Translations under genes and position numbers: made by a program | The notes under the pieces: model-generated | Told to the model about the DNA's origin: nothing | Database searches by the model: none | The model's input: the letters and a program-made list of their open reading frames with translations, nothing else | NCBI GenBank assembly: GCA_017311315.1 | Contig: CM029610.1 | Span: forward strand, 38,084,870-38,148,869 | From: Dendrocalamus latiflorus | Taxonomy: Eukaryota > Streptophyta > Magnoliopsida > Poales > Poaceae | DNA: 64,000 bases | Direction: 5' to 3' | Part shown: one piece after another, positions 1 to 11,661 of the stretch | Numbering within the stretch: position 1 is the first letter of the stretch | Layout of the letters: each line of letters opens with the position of its first letter

Positions 1-80
1 CATTTTGGCCGGTGTGAATTGCGAAATTCTAATTCTAATTCTGACTAGGATCCCACAAGGAAACCATGCAAACCAAGCCT

Positions 81-321
81 GGGCTGTTCTTTTCGGCTGC
101 GGCTTATGGTTTTTGACTGAAATTTTTGAATTTTAGCTGTTTGCAACAGAGATTACGGAGAAGAAGATACTCGCTTGCGATTTTTATTGATATATATGTT
201 AGGCTTTTAACATGTACTATAATTAACTTGTAAATCCCGTCTTGAGAAAATACTCCATTTAAAAATTAGGTACTATAGCAAAAGGCAAAAGCCGCTAGCT
301 TTAGAGGAAAAGAACATGCCC
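81..321. mobile_element. MITE-like element
   Basis: The ends form imperfect inverted repeats: GGGCTGTTCTTTTCGG on the left and GGAAAAGAACATGCCC on the right. The interior is AT-rich and noncoding. It resembles elements at 716-950, 5279-5521, 27303-27603 and 47262-47504, which share the TGTTCTTTT or TGTTTGG terminal motif and inner AAAAGCC/GGCTTAT blocks. No convincing target-site duplication is visible. The superfamily is unassigned. Confidence 0.55.
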
Positions 322-715
322 TAAGTGTTACACTCCGTCCCTTCTTTTTACTTTACGTTTTCTTATTTTTTATGGTATTCGAGATAAATTTGATCACTAC
401 TTATTAAAAACCTTACATTAAAATATACTAATAAAATTGTAATATTACGAAAACAATTTTAACGATAAATCTAATGATATAATTTTTGTATGGCTAATTT
501 AGATAGTTTTAAATTTATTGGTGATCAAACTTTAAAAAGTTTGACGGTATAAATTTTAGAAAGTCAAATGAAAAAGAACGGATTGAGTACTAATTAAGGT
601 AATGCAAATGATCCAGGCACTACCATACTGAATATATTCTTTGTAAAGCACTTGGCGAGTGGTCGATGTAATTTATACATAGCTCTATATGCTAGCACTC
701 TAGTTGTACATTGAT
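322..715. other. AT-rich spacer
   Basis: I see no gene, RNA or clear repeat here. The sequence is AT-rich and has no open frame of note. Confidence 0.5.
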
Positions 716-950
716 CGGTTCTTTTGGGTTTAAAGTTGGCTTATACTTGTACTGTCTATAGTAACTAACTTTTAAACGATGTGTTTTTTAAGACGGTGTG
801 AATAGAAAAATTGTAGTAAAAAGTGTATTGAGTTCAGTTGTATTGGCTAAAATCGCATGTAACCATTTCTCTCTGCGTATTGTCTCTCACAAACAACTAA
901 AATTCAAATATTTAAATTATAAATCATAAGCCACAAATATAAAAGAATCC
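716..950. mobile_element. MITE-like element
   Basis: The left end reads CGGTTCTTTTGGGTTTAAAG and the right end, reversed, reads GGATTCTTTTATATTTG. Both are followed inward by GGCTTAT-like sequence, so the ends are inverted. The interior (TAGTAACTAACTTTTAAACG) is close to the interiors of the 5279 and 47262 elements, which supports common descent. It is noncoding and its boundaries are approximate. Confidence 0.5.
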
Positions 951-957
951 AGCTTAA

Positions 958-1173
958 TTGTGCTTCGGTTTGGTGGTAGATTCTTCGGGAGATGATGTTG
1001 GGAGGACTGTGGCGATAATAATCGGCATCTTGGCTGGGCTAGCACTCCTCGTGGTGTTCATCTCTTTCCTCAGAAAAGCATGTACGCTCTCTGAAGTCGA
1101 GCAATCTTTCTTGTCCTACTTGAATCTCAAAGGAAAAAAAACGAAGTCGTTAATTAAGCCTAGATTAAACTAA
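958..1173 (+). CDS. Unassigned ORF or terminal exon with one membrane segment
   Basis: A 71-codon open frame encodes one strong hydrophobic helix (VAIIIGILAGLALLVVFISF) flanked by acidic residues (SSGDDVGR) and basic residues (RKAC). An AG at 978-979 could be a 3' splice site, so this may be the last exon of a gene whose earlier exons lie left of the window. No start ATG fits: the frame opens at TTG. I do not recognise the family. It sits directly after a MITE-like element and could equally be a chance frame. Transcript evidence would decide. Confidence 0.25.
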   Translation: MCFGLVVDSSGDDVGRTVAIIIGILAGLALLVVFISFLRKACTLSEVEQSFLSYLNLKGKKTKSLIKPRLN

Positions 1174-1968
1174 CACAGTAAACCAATGTTTCAATGCAGG
1201 CTAGCAAACTAGAATCTTCTGCCCGTTCTGCATCGGGTATCTGCAGGTGAAGCGTTAGACTAGATGACATGGGATGACTAAAAATCCGAGGGCTTGTGCT
1301 GAATACTGAAGAGAGACGCATACTAGCTGCATGCAACTGCTTCAAACCGACAAACATCGTCCGCATTCATGAACACCATGGAGCTTGTCATCATCGCATG
1401 CATTTTGTCACCAGTATAGATTCACTGATGTCATTGAGGTTTCTACTGCACATGGCCTGCTTGTGAATGTATTACTACGGGTTGCATTGCACTGCAGCGA
1501 CATTCATATGCTTTGTCCTAATTGTTGCGTTCAGTTAACCACACACAAACACACGATTCCCCGCTCATTTTAGCTTGAGCTTCTAGCTTATTTTTCACTA
1601 TTTAACAATTTCGTCCTTTTCTGTTTTTGGCTTTTTTGAGCTTTTTTGTCGGTTCTTTTTTTCCGTATTCGTTTATACTGTCCGTGACGAGTTAATCTGT
1701 TTTTTTTCTATTTCTATTTTTAATTTAATTACGCCAAATAAGTCACCGTCAATTACAATGTTTTTTAGCTATAAACCATTCAAAATAAACCCTTTTAAGC
1801 AGGGTGCACACACGACATCCATATAGTAAACAGGTAAAGCAACATACAGGGGCACGTTCTTGTATAGTTTTTTTGGCAGCCTGAAGGTCTTTTGCGGATG
1901 TTGCACTAGTACTACATATACACATTCACGTAAGTTGAGGCCGAGTAACATGTACAGCAGAAGATCGA
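1174..1968. other. Intergenic region including the VPE 3' UTR
   Basis: No supported gene. The part nearest 1968 must contain the 3' untranslated region of the minus-strand VPE gene. The stretch from 1580 to 1700 is T-rich. Confidence 0.5.
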
Positions 1969-4900
1969 TCAAGCGCTGTAGCCCTGGATCAACGGGCTCC
2001 ATATTGCCGAGTTGTGACTGCCGCAAGCACTGATGCTTGCTGCCTTCATTGTGGTGTCAGGAATACCCTTGTTGCATATATTTGCAAATGCCCGCATGTG
2101 CTTCATGCCGTACTGGGAGAGTGACCCGCAATGGGATTCAAAGATTCGCACCTGAAGAAGCTCATCACATAAGTCAAATGAGCATAAGCAACGATAACCA
2201 CTCAGAAAACAGAACTATTGACATACCACCAGCGAGTTATCTCAATAAATCGAGTACAGGCAAGAGTTTCCTACTTACCATTCTCTTCAGACAATCCCAA
2301 TCGTCAACGAGTGGCTGACCAGAAGGTCTAACGGTTTGAAGCACTAAAGGTCCATTCTCAAATCCAAAGAGAAGCTTTCCAATAAAATCGACGCTGCTAT
2401 CAAGATGCTTCCTATGTATTACTGTCTCACTGATCTCCCTCAGCACATCCACCTTCTCTTCAGATTTTTCATGTAACAGCTCATACTGAAACCAAACCAA
2501 GAAACCTTGAGTAAACAGAGGATCGAAGCACAAGCCAAAACCAAACAGATATTCATAGATTGCAGATGTGAATTCTCTGTGCAGATTACATAGCGTGTTT
2601 TTGCTTAAGAGTATAGCAGCACTATCAGTTCCAAAACCCCAGTAACTGAGTCAGTAAAACTTAAATGCAAAATTTCCTGTGAAAAAGAAATACTTTAATG
2701 AAAACAGCAACTGAAATTCAGCATGGACACCAAATCGCCAAAGGACCTAAGAGTTGGAAATAGTGAGATATGGCGACCTTCCCTGACATCAGCATGCTGC
2801 AAAACTACCCAAATTATCCATGTCGACTACAGCTTTAGTTTAGAAAAATTAGTAGATCGTAATTAAGAAGCCACCTCTATTCAGTCTGTTGGAATAATTT
2901 CTTGCACAAGGAAAAAAGAAACAAAGAGGACTAAAGTCGGTCCCAGAGGCAGTACATTACTCAGTTCAGTTTTCTATTTTTTTAACGGAAAGTTCAGTTT
3001 ACTTTTACAAAGGAACTTACCAAACCAATTGAAAGACTGGATTAAAATTTAAAACTAGAACTTACCCTCCTCCACAGGAAAAGAAGATCTGCATCTCTTT
3101 GGTTGACCGCAGCCTTTGGGGCTTGCCAAAATAGCTTGTTTGTGATGTTGGCATTTGCAGGATTGAAACCTTGATAAAGGTAAAGCTTCTCATCCTTGAA
3201 GGTCTTGTCCCCGTATTCCATAACATGAGAACCAGCACTATAGCTGTTCAAGTCTGAGGTGCGCTTCTTCACCTGTCCACAAAGCTGTGACTACCTGGGA
3301 ATCTACCAATGCAAATGAAATAGGTTAAAAGCAGATCAAGACTCACCACTTCGTACTGCTCCTCGATTGTTTCCTCCTTCAGGTTGTGAGTTTCACTGAC
3401 AAGTAATATTGAGATGATTAAACACATCATTAAATGTATACTTCGGAATCTACAATGAAATTCTTCAGCAGACTTGTAATTAAGGAACTATATAATAATA
3501 CATGGTATGTACTTTGGAACTAAAAACAAAGGGGGAAAAAGACTTGTTACACGTTCCTTCTTGCTGTTGCTACACACCCATGCGAAATAACTCAATTAAA
3601 GATACTCACAGATTACTACACATTGTAGTCTATTCTGCTAAGCACTAGCAGTCACGTAAAATTATTTTGCAACAATGAATTTAAGGTACTGGTTACATAC
3701 CTGTCTTCCATCCAAGAAACACTATAGAGATCACCTAAGCAGGTAATATACTCAGAAGGAGGCGATGGTTCCATTCCTGGGCAGTATGTACCCCAGCTGC
3801 TTTCTTCTGCATTAGATGCTGTTGTGACATAAATATTAAGGTCTGCAGGCATCAAACCCTCAAAAATACTGCCACTTTCACACGCTTCCACATATATAAC
3901 CTGCCCAAATGTAACGCTGCTTTCAGTCAAACAGCATAAGCTTTCCACAAACAAGTAACTAAGAACAATCTTACCATTTTTGCATAGGTATTAAAAGCAT
4001 GTTTTTCTTGTAACACCTTCATAAAGTCAGCAGCATAAAGATATGGCAGGTTGGGCATACCTGAAACTTGCAAATGTCAATATGCATGACGAACAAAATT
4101 AACTTACACAACAAAGCAGCATATGCAACTTCCACACACCAAGAACTCCAGGGCCCCCATGGTCTGAGTAATAAATAAAAATATGGTCATTTGATTTGCT
4201 ATCTATGACCTTCTTGCTCCCTCCGGTGACTGCAGTTTTATTGCCCAAGAGAACTGCATAGAAGTTTTTAGTAGTAACTTCGTCTCCAGTGTAGTCCTGG
4301 AATTGGAAAGTATGTTATCATCATCAAACATGGAGAAAAAGGATAATATATAAATTCTGCACTTCTGCTATACACAGATCTTAAGCCATATGAAGCTCAA
4401 AAAGAACATGCCAACAGTGAGCTACTTGAAAAGATAACTGGAATTCTTGGTATGACAAAAGGATGCAACCTGATGCCCATTCTTTCCTTCCAAACATCGC
4501 TTTCTATTATTCACAACTAGGTTAAGATCATTCAAATATTTGATTAAAATGACCCAAACTCGGTTAGAATGATCTGCTTGTTTGCAGAACGTTGCAATAA
4601 AGTACTTTAGATTGGCATGAGCTAGCAGGTATGCTTTGACATTTGGTTAGTGATATTAATTCATATGTCTTGATAAGAATATGATGCTGGATTGTGAAAT
4701 TGAATAGGATTTCAGCTAGTTTGAACCATGTTGAGTGATCTTCCTGCTGTCATCATCCAGAAAGATGGTGTACCAGCCGAGTTACCACCGCTAGCTGTTC
4801 ATGTCTTCATGATACAAGTAGGGGCACTGGCACCACCTAAATGAACAGGATTGGACAGAAAACGACCCTAATGTTTCCTTGCAAGCAGGAAAGAATAATA

Positions 4901-6359
4901 GAAGTCACCAAGTAATACCTTTGGGACACCAGCATAAACATCTTCGCCCTCCGGATGGTTGATGATAACCCCTGGCCTCGGGTTGAGTGCACTATTGGCA
5001 ATGTCATCATACATAAACACCACAATGTTTTCCTCTTTCAGCCCTCCTTTCCGCAATATCTGGTATGCATGGCATATATCGGACTGCACCGCATCAAAAA
5101 TAAATCAACCTTTAAGCAAACGGTCCATGGAACATAATTGCTTGCTCATCTCTCTTCGTTCTAATTTTGAATCAAACGAGATAAAATTAGCACGCATTAT
5201 ATCAGCAGGCGAATGTTCAATCAAGTTTTAGCGTCTGCTACATAATTTCAGTGAACATTAGTGATCGAAAGTCAGTATGGGCCTGTTTGGCAAGCAATAA
5301 GCCGGCCGGCTTTTGGTTTTTGCTACAGTACCTAACTTTCAAACGGAGTATTTTTTCAAAACGGAGTCTACAAGTTAAATGTTGTACACGTTAAAAACCC
5401 AACATCTGTATCAGCCAAAATTGTAAGTGAGTATCAGTCTCTTCGTAATCTGTACCGTAAACAGCCAAAATTCAAAAATTTCAGCCAAAAGCCATAAGCC
5501 GCAGCCAAAACAAACAGGCCCAATACCAGTGAATTTGTCAGTGCCAAATTTTGTCTCAATCTATCCTAGGCATAAAACAAGAAACCGAATTCGCAAAATT
5601 CACATCCCTTTCCTCATCCCGAATCAGGTTGCTGCTTAACACTTTTTTTCCCTGAAAACGGCTAGTATACAAGAACCAAAAGGGAAACCCGTCAAAACGT
5701 CAGCATCTGGGCCTTACTGAATCCTGACAAACAGACAACTACAGCTTTGATAGCGAGGTGACAAATAGGCCCTGAAATGTCAGTACTAACCAGTAACCAC
5801 TCTCTCACATGATCCTTAAAACCTACGAAATACGCAGTTCTGCTCTCACACCACGCCGCTAACTCACAGCTCAGTTAATTTCAGAACTCAGACAAATAGA
5901 AAAAGAGCTAAAGTTTGAAACTTTGGAGCACCGATTAACACATGACCCCCAAAATTAAACGTCTAAAACTACAAACCCACGAATTCCAAAATCTCAGTAC
6001 GAATAATCTCGATAATTTTCAGAACTGCATCCCTGCAAGAGAACTTCGGCAAACCCCAATTTTTCAGATCTGCGTCCTTCCGTTCCAAGCCCTAAAGCGA
6101 ACTCCAGACGCACCGACGACGCGCGCAAACGCGTACGCATGCGCCCACGCCTATGACCACGGACCACGCTCACCTGGTGCCTGTAGTTGCCGTAGCCGGA
6201 TGAGCCGGCGACGAGCACCGCCCACCTCGTCCCGACGCCGTCCTCCTCCTTCTCCTCCCCCGGCATCCGAATCACCGGCTCCCACTTCCCCGTCGAGGCG
6301 TCGGCCTCCGCTGCCGCAGACATCACCAAGAGCAACGCGAAGCACCACCACGCCGCCAT
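1969..6359 (-). CDS. VPE: Vacuolar processing enzyme (legumain, C13 cysteine protease)
   Basis: An asparaginyl endopeptidase that matures vacuolar and seed storage proteins and acts in vacuolar cell death. Nine exons join in frame at GT-AG sites: 6359-6174, 5083-4919, 4296-4140, 4060-3975, 3900-3701, 3395-3347, 3272-3066, 2485-2279 and 2151-1969, giving 479 aa, the usual family length. Residues 1-20 look like a signal peptide (MAAWWCFALLLVMSAAAEAD). The catalytic domain has VLVAGSSGYGNYRHQ, catalytic His163 in YYSDHGGPG and catalytic Cys205 in VEACESG. The rest is the linker and C-terminal inhibitory prodomain. The start is the first ATG placing a signal peptide before the protease domain; the longer upstream frame is 5' leader. 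All key residues are intact, so it should be functional. Intron 1 (1.09 kb) holds a MITE at 5279-5521. It is divergent from the HOP gene, with 614 bp between start codons. From memory it resembles the rice VPE3 type; the subtype is not certain. Confidence 0.95.
5279..5521. mobile_element. MITE in VPE intron 1
   Basis: The ends are inverted repeats: GGGCCTGTTTGGCAAGC on the left and GCCAAAACAAACAGGCCC on the right. Inner GGCTTTTGG/CCAAAAGCC blocks are also inverted. It is 243 bp and noncoding. No clear target duplication is visible. It is spliced out of VPE. Confidence 0.7.
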
Positions 6360-6503
6360 CCCCTTACGGCGTGTGCGACGCTGCAATGGTCTATGAGCGG
6401 TAGCCGGGAGAGCCGAAATGTACGGGCGAGGAGAGCGGGGCGGGGCGGAGTAAGTAGGCGCCAGCGCCATGCCGCCATGCAGGGAGGGCATCCTGGAGCG
6501 CCG

Positions 6504-6511
6504 ACACGTGG
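6504..6511. promoter_or_regulatory. G-box / ABRE-like element (ACACGTGG)
   Basis: A palindromic CACGTG core within ACACGTGG lies about 145 bp upstream of the VPE start codon in the shared VPE-HOP intergenic region. Such boxes bind bZIP and bHLH factors, including ABA-responsive ones. Assignment to VPE rests on proximity only. Confidence 0.5.
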
Positions 6512-6773
6512 GGCGTGAGGTGGTGGTGCGGCTCGTCGCCTTGCGGCAGGTCACAGCTCAAGCGCCTGCCGCGTACGTCTCCCGGTTACCAAGCCCCGAA
6601 ACAATGGCCCAGTGGCCTAATTCGATCCCCAAATCACGGGCTTGTGTGATGGGCCGACGAGAAGCCCGCATGTGCAAAAGGGGAGGAAACGGATGAGTCA
6701 CGGTATGCTGTGCGCTTTCTTGTATCCAAAACGTAATCTGGGAGTACCGACGGGTCCAGTCGCTTGCTCAACG

Positions 6774-6791
6774 TTCTGGAACCTTTCGGAA
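6774..6791 (+). promoter_or_regulatory. Heat shock element, distal (one imperfect unit)
   Basis: The sequence has the alternating pattern TTC-nn-GAA-nn-TTT-nn-GAA, four 5-bp units with the third imperfect. It sits about 65 bp upstream of an ATAAAAC TATA-like box at about 6841 and 183 bp before the HOP start codon. HSF binding is inferred from the motif; HOP/STI1 genes are widely heat-induced. Confidence 0.65.
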
Positions 6792-6840
6792 CCCTTGAGA
6801 ATTGGGATCCGACGAATAATACACTGACTGTTCGTCCCGG

Positions 6841-6847
6841 ATAAAAC
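6841..6847 (+). promoter_or_regulatory. TATA-like box of HOP
   Basis: ATAAAAC lies 133 bp upstream of the HOP ATG and downstream of the first heat shock element. If used, transcription would start near 6870 and leave a leader of about 100 nt. This is inferred from position only. Confidence 0.4.
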
Positions 6848-6919
6848 CTCGCCTGTTTTCCGCCTTAATCTCCATCTAACCCCAGGCTTTTCCGCCCCCA
6901 CCCCCCCAGCCGCCAAACG

Positions 6920-6937
6920 TTCTGGAAGCTTCCGGAA
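6920..6937 (+). promoter_or_regulatory. Heat shock element, proximal (four perfect units)
   Basis: TTC-TG-GAA-GC-TTC-CG-GAA is a perfect run of four alternating HSF units, the strongest form of a plant HSE. It lies 37 bp before the HOP start codon, so it is either in the core promoter or in the 5' leader, depending on the true start site. Confidence 0.75.
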
Positions 6938-6973
6938 TCCGCCCCCGATCCGATCGGAGCGTTGCCGCCTGCC

Positions 6974-9900
6974 ATGGCCGATGAGGCGAAGGCCAAGGGT
7001 AATGCGGCCTTCTCGGCCAGCCGCTTCGACGAGGCGGCGCGGCACTTCACGGACGCCATCGCGCTCGCCCCCGGCAACCACGTCCTCTACTCCAACCGCT
7101 CCGCGGCGCTCGCCTCGCTCCACCGCTACTCCGAGGCGCTTGCCGACGCTGAGAAGACCGTCGAGCTCAAGCCCGACTGGGCCAAGGGCTACTCCCGACT
7201 TGGCGCCGCCCACCTCGGCCTCGGCGACGCCGCCAGCGCCGTCGCCGCCTACGAGAAGGGCCTCGCCCTAGACCCCAGCAACGAGGGCCTCAAAGCCGGC
7301 CTCGCCGACGCCAAGAAGGCCGCCGCTGCCCCGCCGCGCCGCCCGCCTTCCGGCGCTGACGCAATCGGCCAGATGTTCCAGGGGCCCGAGCTCTGGAGTA
7401 AGATCGCATCGGACCCCGCCACGCGCGCCTATCTCGAGCAGCCGGACTTCATGCAGATGCTGCGGGAGGTGCAGCGGAACCCCAGCAGCCTCAACATGTA
7501 CCTTTCCGACCCCCGCATGATGCAGGTGCTCAGTCTCATGCTTAACATCAAGATCCAGAGACCCGAAGCATCCGAGCCGTCCCAGTCTTCCCCGCCGCCC
7601 CCGCCGCCGCAGCGGCAGCAGCAGCAGCAGCAGGAGCAGCCCGAGACGAAGGCGAGGGAGGCGGAGCCTGAACCAGAGCCGGAGCAGATGGAGGTGAGCG
7701 ATGCGGAGAAGGAGCGGAAGGAGAGGAAAGCGGCTGCCCAGAAGGAGAAGGAGGCGGGGAACGCAGCTTACAAGAAGAAGGACTTTGAGACGGCGATCCA
7801 GCATTACACAAAAGCCATGGAACTTGACGACGAGGACATCTCCTACCTCACTAACCGCGCTGCGGTGTACATCGAGATGGGAAAGGTGAGGTTTGTTGTA
7901 GTGATTTCATGCCTTGCTGATTTTGAGTTCACACCATTGTTCATGTGCTTGGTGCGGCAGTGTGCGAATTGCTAGTAGTTTTGACTACTGAAAAATTAGG
8001 TGCTGGCACCTGATACATAGTGACCCGCAATTGAGAGGATTAGTTGTTTGATTGCTGTGCTAAACTGCTGAGCACTAAGATGCAAGAGATTACCACTAAT
8101 GAGACCACATTAGGACAGTTGAGGGAGGTCTAAAACTGTTGACATCTAAATTAAACTGTTGATGTTAGCCAAGTAATACCAATTCAAATTTCTGTTTCTT
8201 TTGCTTTGCATACTACCCAAAAAAGAAAATTTTAGTTTTGAGCTTCTTTTGCCTGAGCAAACGCCCCTCCATCTTGCTCATGAGCACCTCCTCACCTATA
8301 TCACGCGTAAGATCAAAGATGCCCTTTCGATATGGAAGAGGTGCATTTGAATCGTACTACATCTGAAGTCTAAAGTTTGGCTTTGCTCAAAAAGAGCTTC
8401 CTAGGCCTCATGGGGAAACGCCACATATTTATTGGTACCAATATTTAACAGTGTTTGCCCAATAAAAGGTTTCATATTGATAGATAAGATTGTGAAAAGT
8501 GCTTATAGCTGAGAAACAGCGACATGGTCTTGCATGATTGTTACCTTAACTGGAAACTTTGGTTTACTTTTAGGAGTAAGAGCGCATTATTATTCCTTTT
8601 TGCAAGTCCATGTATGAGCTACTGTGATGATCAATTATGTGACCTGTTTATGAAACAGGTTACTATACTTAGTTACTAGATCATGTCTCGAGCTTTGTCT
8701 CCTTTTGTCTCTCCTTGTTTTCTGTGACCAAAGCTATCCTGGTAAAATATGTTAATTCTTGTTACTTGGAATCTAATATCAATTTCTGTCTCCAGTACGA
8801 TGAATGCATTAAGGACTGTGATAAGGCGGTGGAGAGGGGAAGGGAACTTCATGCTGATTTCAAGATGATTTCAAGGGCTCTGACAAGAAAAGGAACTGCT
8901 CTGGTCAAACTTGCTAAGACCTCTAAGGACTACGATATTGCCATTGAGACTTTCCAAAAGGCATTAACTGAGCATCGGAATCCAGACACTCTAAAAAAGC
9001 TAAATGAGGCTGAGAGGGCAAAGAAAGAGCTGGAGCAACAAGAGTACTATGATCCAAAGTTAGCAGATGAGGAGAGAGAGAAAGGTATGAGAATCACTAC
9101 ATTGTCATCCCCCTCCTTTCTTTATCTTATATGCTTCTTGTGGTGGTTATCTATTACAGATTTGAGCTTTAATGCGTTGTTTGTGCTCATAATAGGGTAA
9201 CTTATCTTATGGTTTTTGTAGGTAATGAGTTTTTCAAGGAGCAAAAATATCCAGAAGCAGTAAAGCATTACACTGAGGCTCTCAGAAGAAACCCGAAGGA
9301 TCCTAGGGTAATTTCTTCTGCCCCTATTGCTCATTCTACATGCTTGTTATTTGTATAGTGTTGTACTTCCTAGGTATATATGTGATGGAAAAGGTGATTT
9401 GTCGTTTCAACATATGGAACTTTTGGGATAAAGAACGTAGTTTTGTTCTTTACTCTATATCAGGTTACATTTCTTGATTCTGTGTGTGTGTGTGTTATGA
9501 GCTACAACTATATCATGCACCCCCTGATTTGTTTGCAGCCTTCTTGTATATATACATAATTTGAATTATCTGGGAACGGCTCTACATCATTGTCATATTG
9601 GTATTGTATGATGGACAAAGAACTTTGGTGGTTGCAACTTGCAACTCACATCATATGGAACTCAACAGATTGTAGAACATTGAATGGTACTTTCCTTGGA
9701 GTTACTGTGGGTGTGTTTGGTTGCTTGGATGGCCTCGGGCCAGCCTGTGGGATGCAGAATCTTTTTTGGAATTCTTGTTTGGCTGTCTGCATGAAAAAAG
9801 CAGCCAGGCCCATGGGATGCAAGATTCCCTCTAGAGCTAGGCTCGTTGGAAACACAAAAATTGAGCTTCCCTCTGGAGCCAGGCCCAACTGTTTGTGTAA

Positions 9901-11205
9901 TTTGGAAGTGGTTGGTGCATATTAAGTGGTAATTTAGTGTATATTTCAAAGTGGGTTAAGGCTTAATAATCTAACTAATGGCTACTAAAGTATTTTAAGG
10001 CATGTAGAAGCTTTGCTAACAACTTTTTCCACCTTAACACCATGCATGCTGCATCTCTAATGCAACCAACCAAACATCTCCATAGATGCAGGCTCATCAT
10101 AACCAGGCAACCAAACAACCCACACTTGCATCCCAAGAGCCTGGCTTAGCCTAGCCTGGTTGCTTTTTTGAGCCAGGCTAGGAACATCCAGGTAACCAAA
10201 CAGACCCTATAAGATTTACTGAATTGTTTGTGTAGCAACAATGTTTTGGATTGCTTGCTTTAAAGTGTCCTATTTTAAGAAATACTGGGCACTTTGAAGT
10301 GTCCTATGTCTATGTTTTTTACTCCGTCGATGATTTTGAATGTCTCAATTGCTGCCCTTCTTTCTTTCTGATGCATTGCTGTGTGTGTTGCATTTGTTTT
10401 CTGTGGTTGTGTTTTGTCGTGATCCTTAGTCTATAACTGCCAAGGGATGTGGTTTATCTACAGGTGTACAGCAATAGGGCTGCATGCTACACCAAGTTGG
10501 GAGCCATGCCTGAAGGTCTTAAAGATGCAGAGAAGTGTATTGAGCTAGACCCGACCTTCTCCAAAGGGTATACAAGGAAAGGTGCAATACAATTTTTCAT
10601 GAAAGAATATGACAAGGCAATGGAAACTTACCAGGCTGGCTTAAAGCATGATCCGAATAACCCAGAACTGCTTGATGGTGTAAAGAGGTAATGGAGCTAT
10701 GTCATACCAGGAATCATTTAGTGTACTCACACCATCTGTTTACATAAACCAACATTTAACTTTTGCTCGCATTTGTAGGTGTATTGAACAGATCAACAAG
10801 GCCAACAGAGGTGAAATAAGTCAGGAGGAATTGCAGGAGAGACAGGTAAGCCTCTTGATGCGTTCCAGTGCTCTTCATATCCGCTGCTTAAGCTCAATAT
10901 TGTTAATTGGTCCTACTGTTCCTGCAGAATAAAGCTATGCAGGATCCAGAAATCCAGAACATCCTTACCGATCCTATCATGCGACAGGTACTATCAAATC
11001 TCCATTCTTAGTTGGAATCTAGATGTGGATTGGACTCGAATGAATTATACCTACCTGCCAATAATCTAATGATGCCGGTAATGTTTTGCAGGTGCTGATC
11101 GATTTCCAGGAGAACCCTAGGGCTGCCCAGGAGCATCTCAAGAACCCTGGAGTGAAGCAGAAGATTCAGAAGCTCGTAAGTGCTGGAATAGTTCAAATGC
11201 GATAA
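6974..11205 (+). CDS. HOP: HSP70-HSP90 organizing protein (HOP/STI1)
   Basis: A cytosolic co-chaperone that bridges HSP70 and HSP90 and passes clients between them. Seven exons join in frame at GT-AG sites: 6974-7885, 8796-9084, 9222-9307, 10464-10687, 10779-10845, 10928-10987 and 11092-11205, giving 583 aa, normal for plants. Domain order: TPR1 (about 2-110), DP1 (about 128-195, DPATRAYLEQPDFMQ), a Pro/Gln/Glu-rich linker (about 200-240) encoded by CCG/CAG runs, TPR2A (about 252-370), TPR2B (about 398-505, GNEFFKEQKYPEAVKHY) and DP2 (527-583, ending GIVQMR). The chosen ATG begins MADEAKAKGNAAF; a TTG four codons upstream is not a credible start. Two heat shock elements upstream (6774 and 6920) suggest HSF control. 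Intron 3 contains a MITE of about 0.5 kb. No damage is seen. Confidence 0.96.
9709..10207. mobile_element. MITE-like element in HOP intron 3
   Basis: The ends are inverted over about 23 bp with a few mismatches: GGGTGTGTTTGGTTGCTTGG on the left and, reversed from the right, GGGTCTGTTTGGTTACCTGG. Inner AGCCAGGC/GCCTGGCT motifs recur. It is about 0.5 kb and noncoding. The target duplication is not clear, so the superfamily is left open. Confidence 0.65.
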
Positions 11206-11661
11206 TCAAGCAAGCTAGAAGTTCGTGGCCACTTGTTTGTGCTCTTGTACTCGGGTGGATCTTTGGATCCCCCCATATACTTTTCCCCTGCCCAGTCTTT
11301 GTGAACTGGGCTATTCACCATTTTGCATTTGGATTCGTGAGTACAGCTTGCCGCTGGATTATTTGGTCGATTATTCATGGTTATGGTGTTACGGTCTTAC
11401 GGGTAACGTCTCATTTTTGTTAAGACCGATCCATCCCCCTTTCTCAATGAGCAGAGGTGTTAGAACAGTATAATGCTAATGTGTTTCATTTATTCGAGTC
11501 TAGCGACTGTCAATGGAGCAGTTCCTACTTGACTCCCCGTGCTGGTCTGAATGATACGTACTTTAGGTGGAACGATTTTTGCCTTCTGGGTAGTGACGTT
11601 CCTGTGGCATTTCAAAAACATACTCGATGCATTGAATCAAAGCTGGCATGTCTCGCTGCTT
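11206..11661. other. HOP 3' UTR and spacer
   Basis: The first part must be the HOP 3' untranslated region. I see no other gene or clear repeat before the pseudogene at 11662. Confidence 0.5.

Noticed and set aside
5942..6403. 153-aa plus-strand ORF across VPE exon 1
   Set aside because: Antisense to VPE exon 1 and its intron. No protein similarity.
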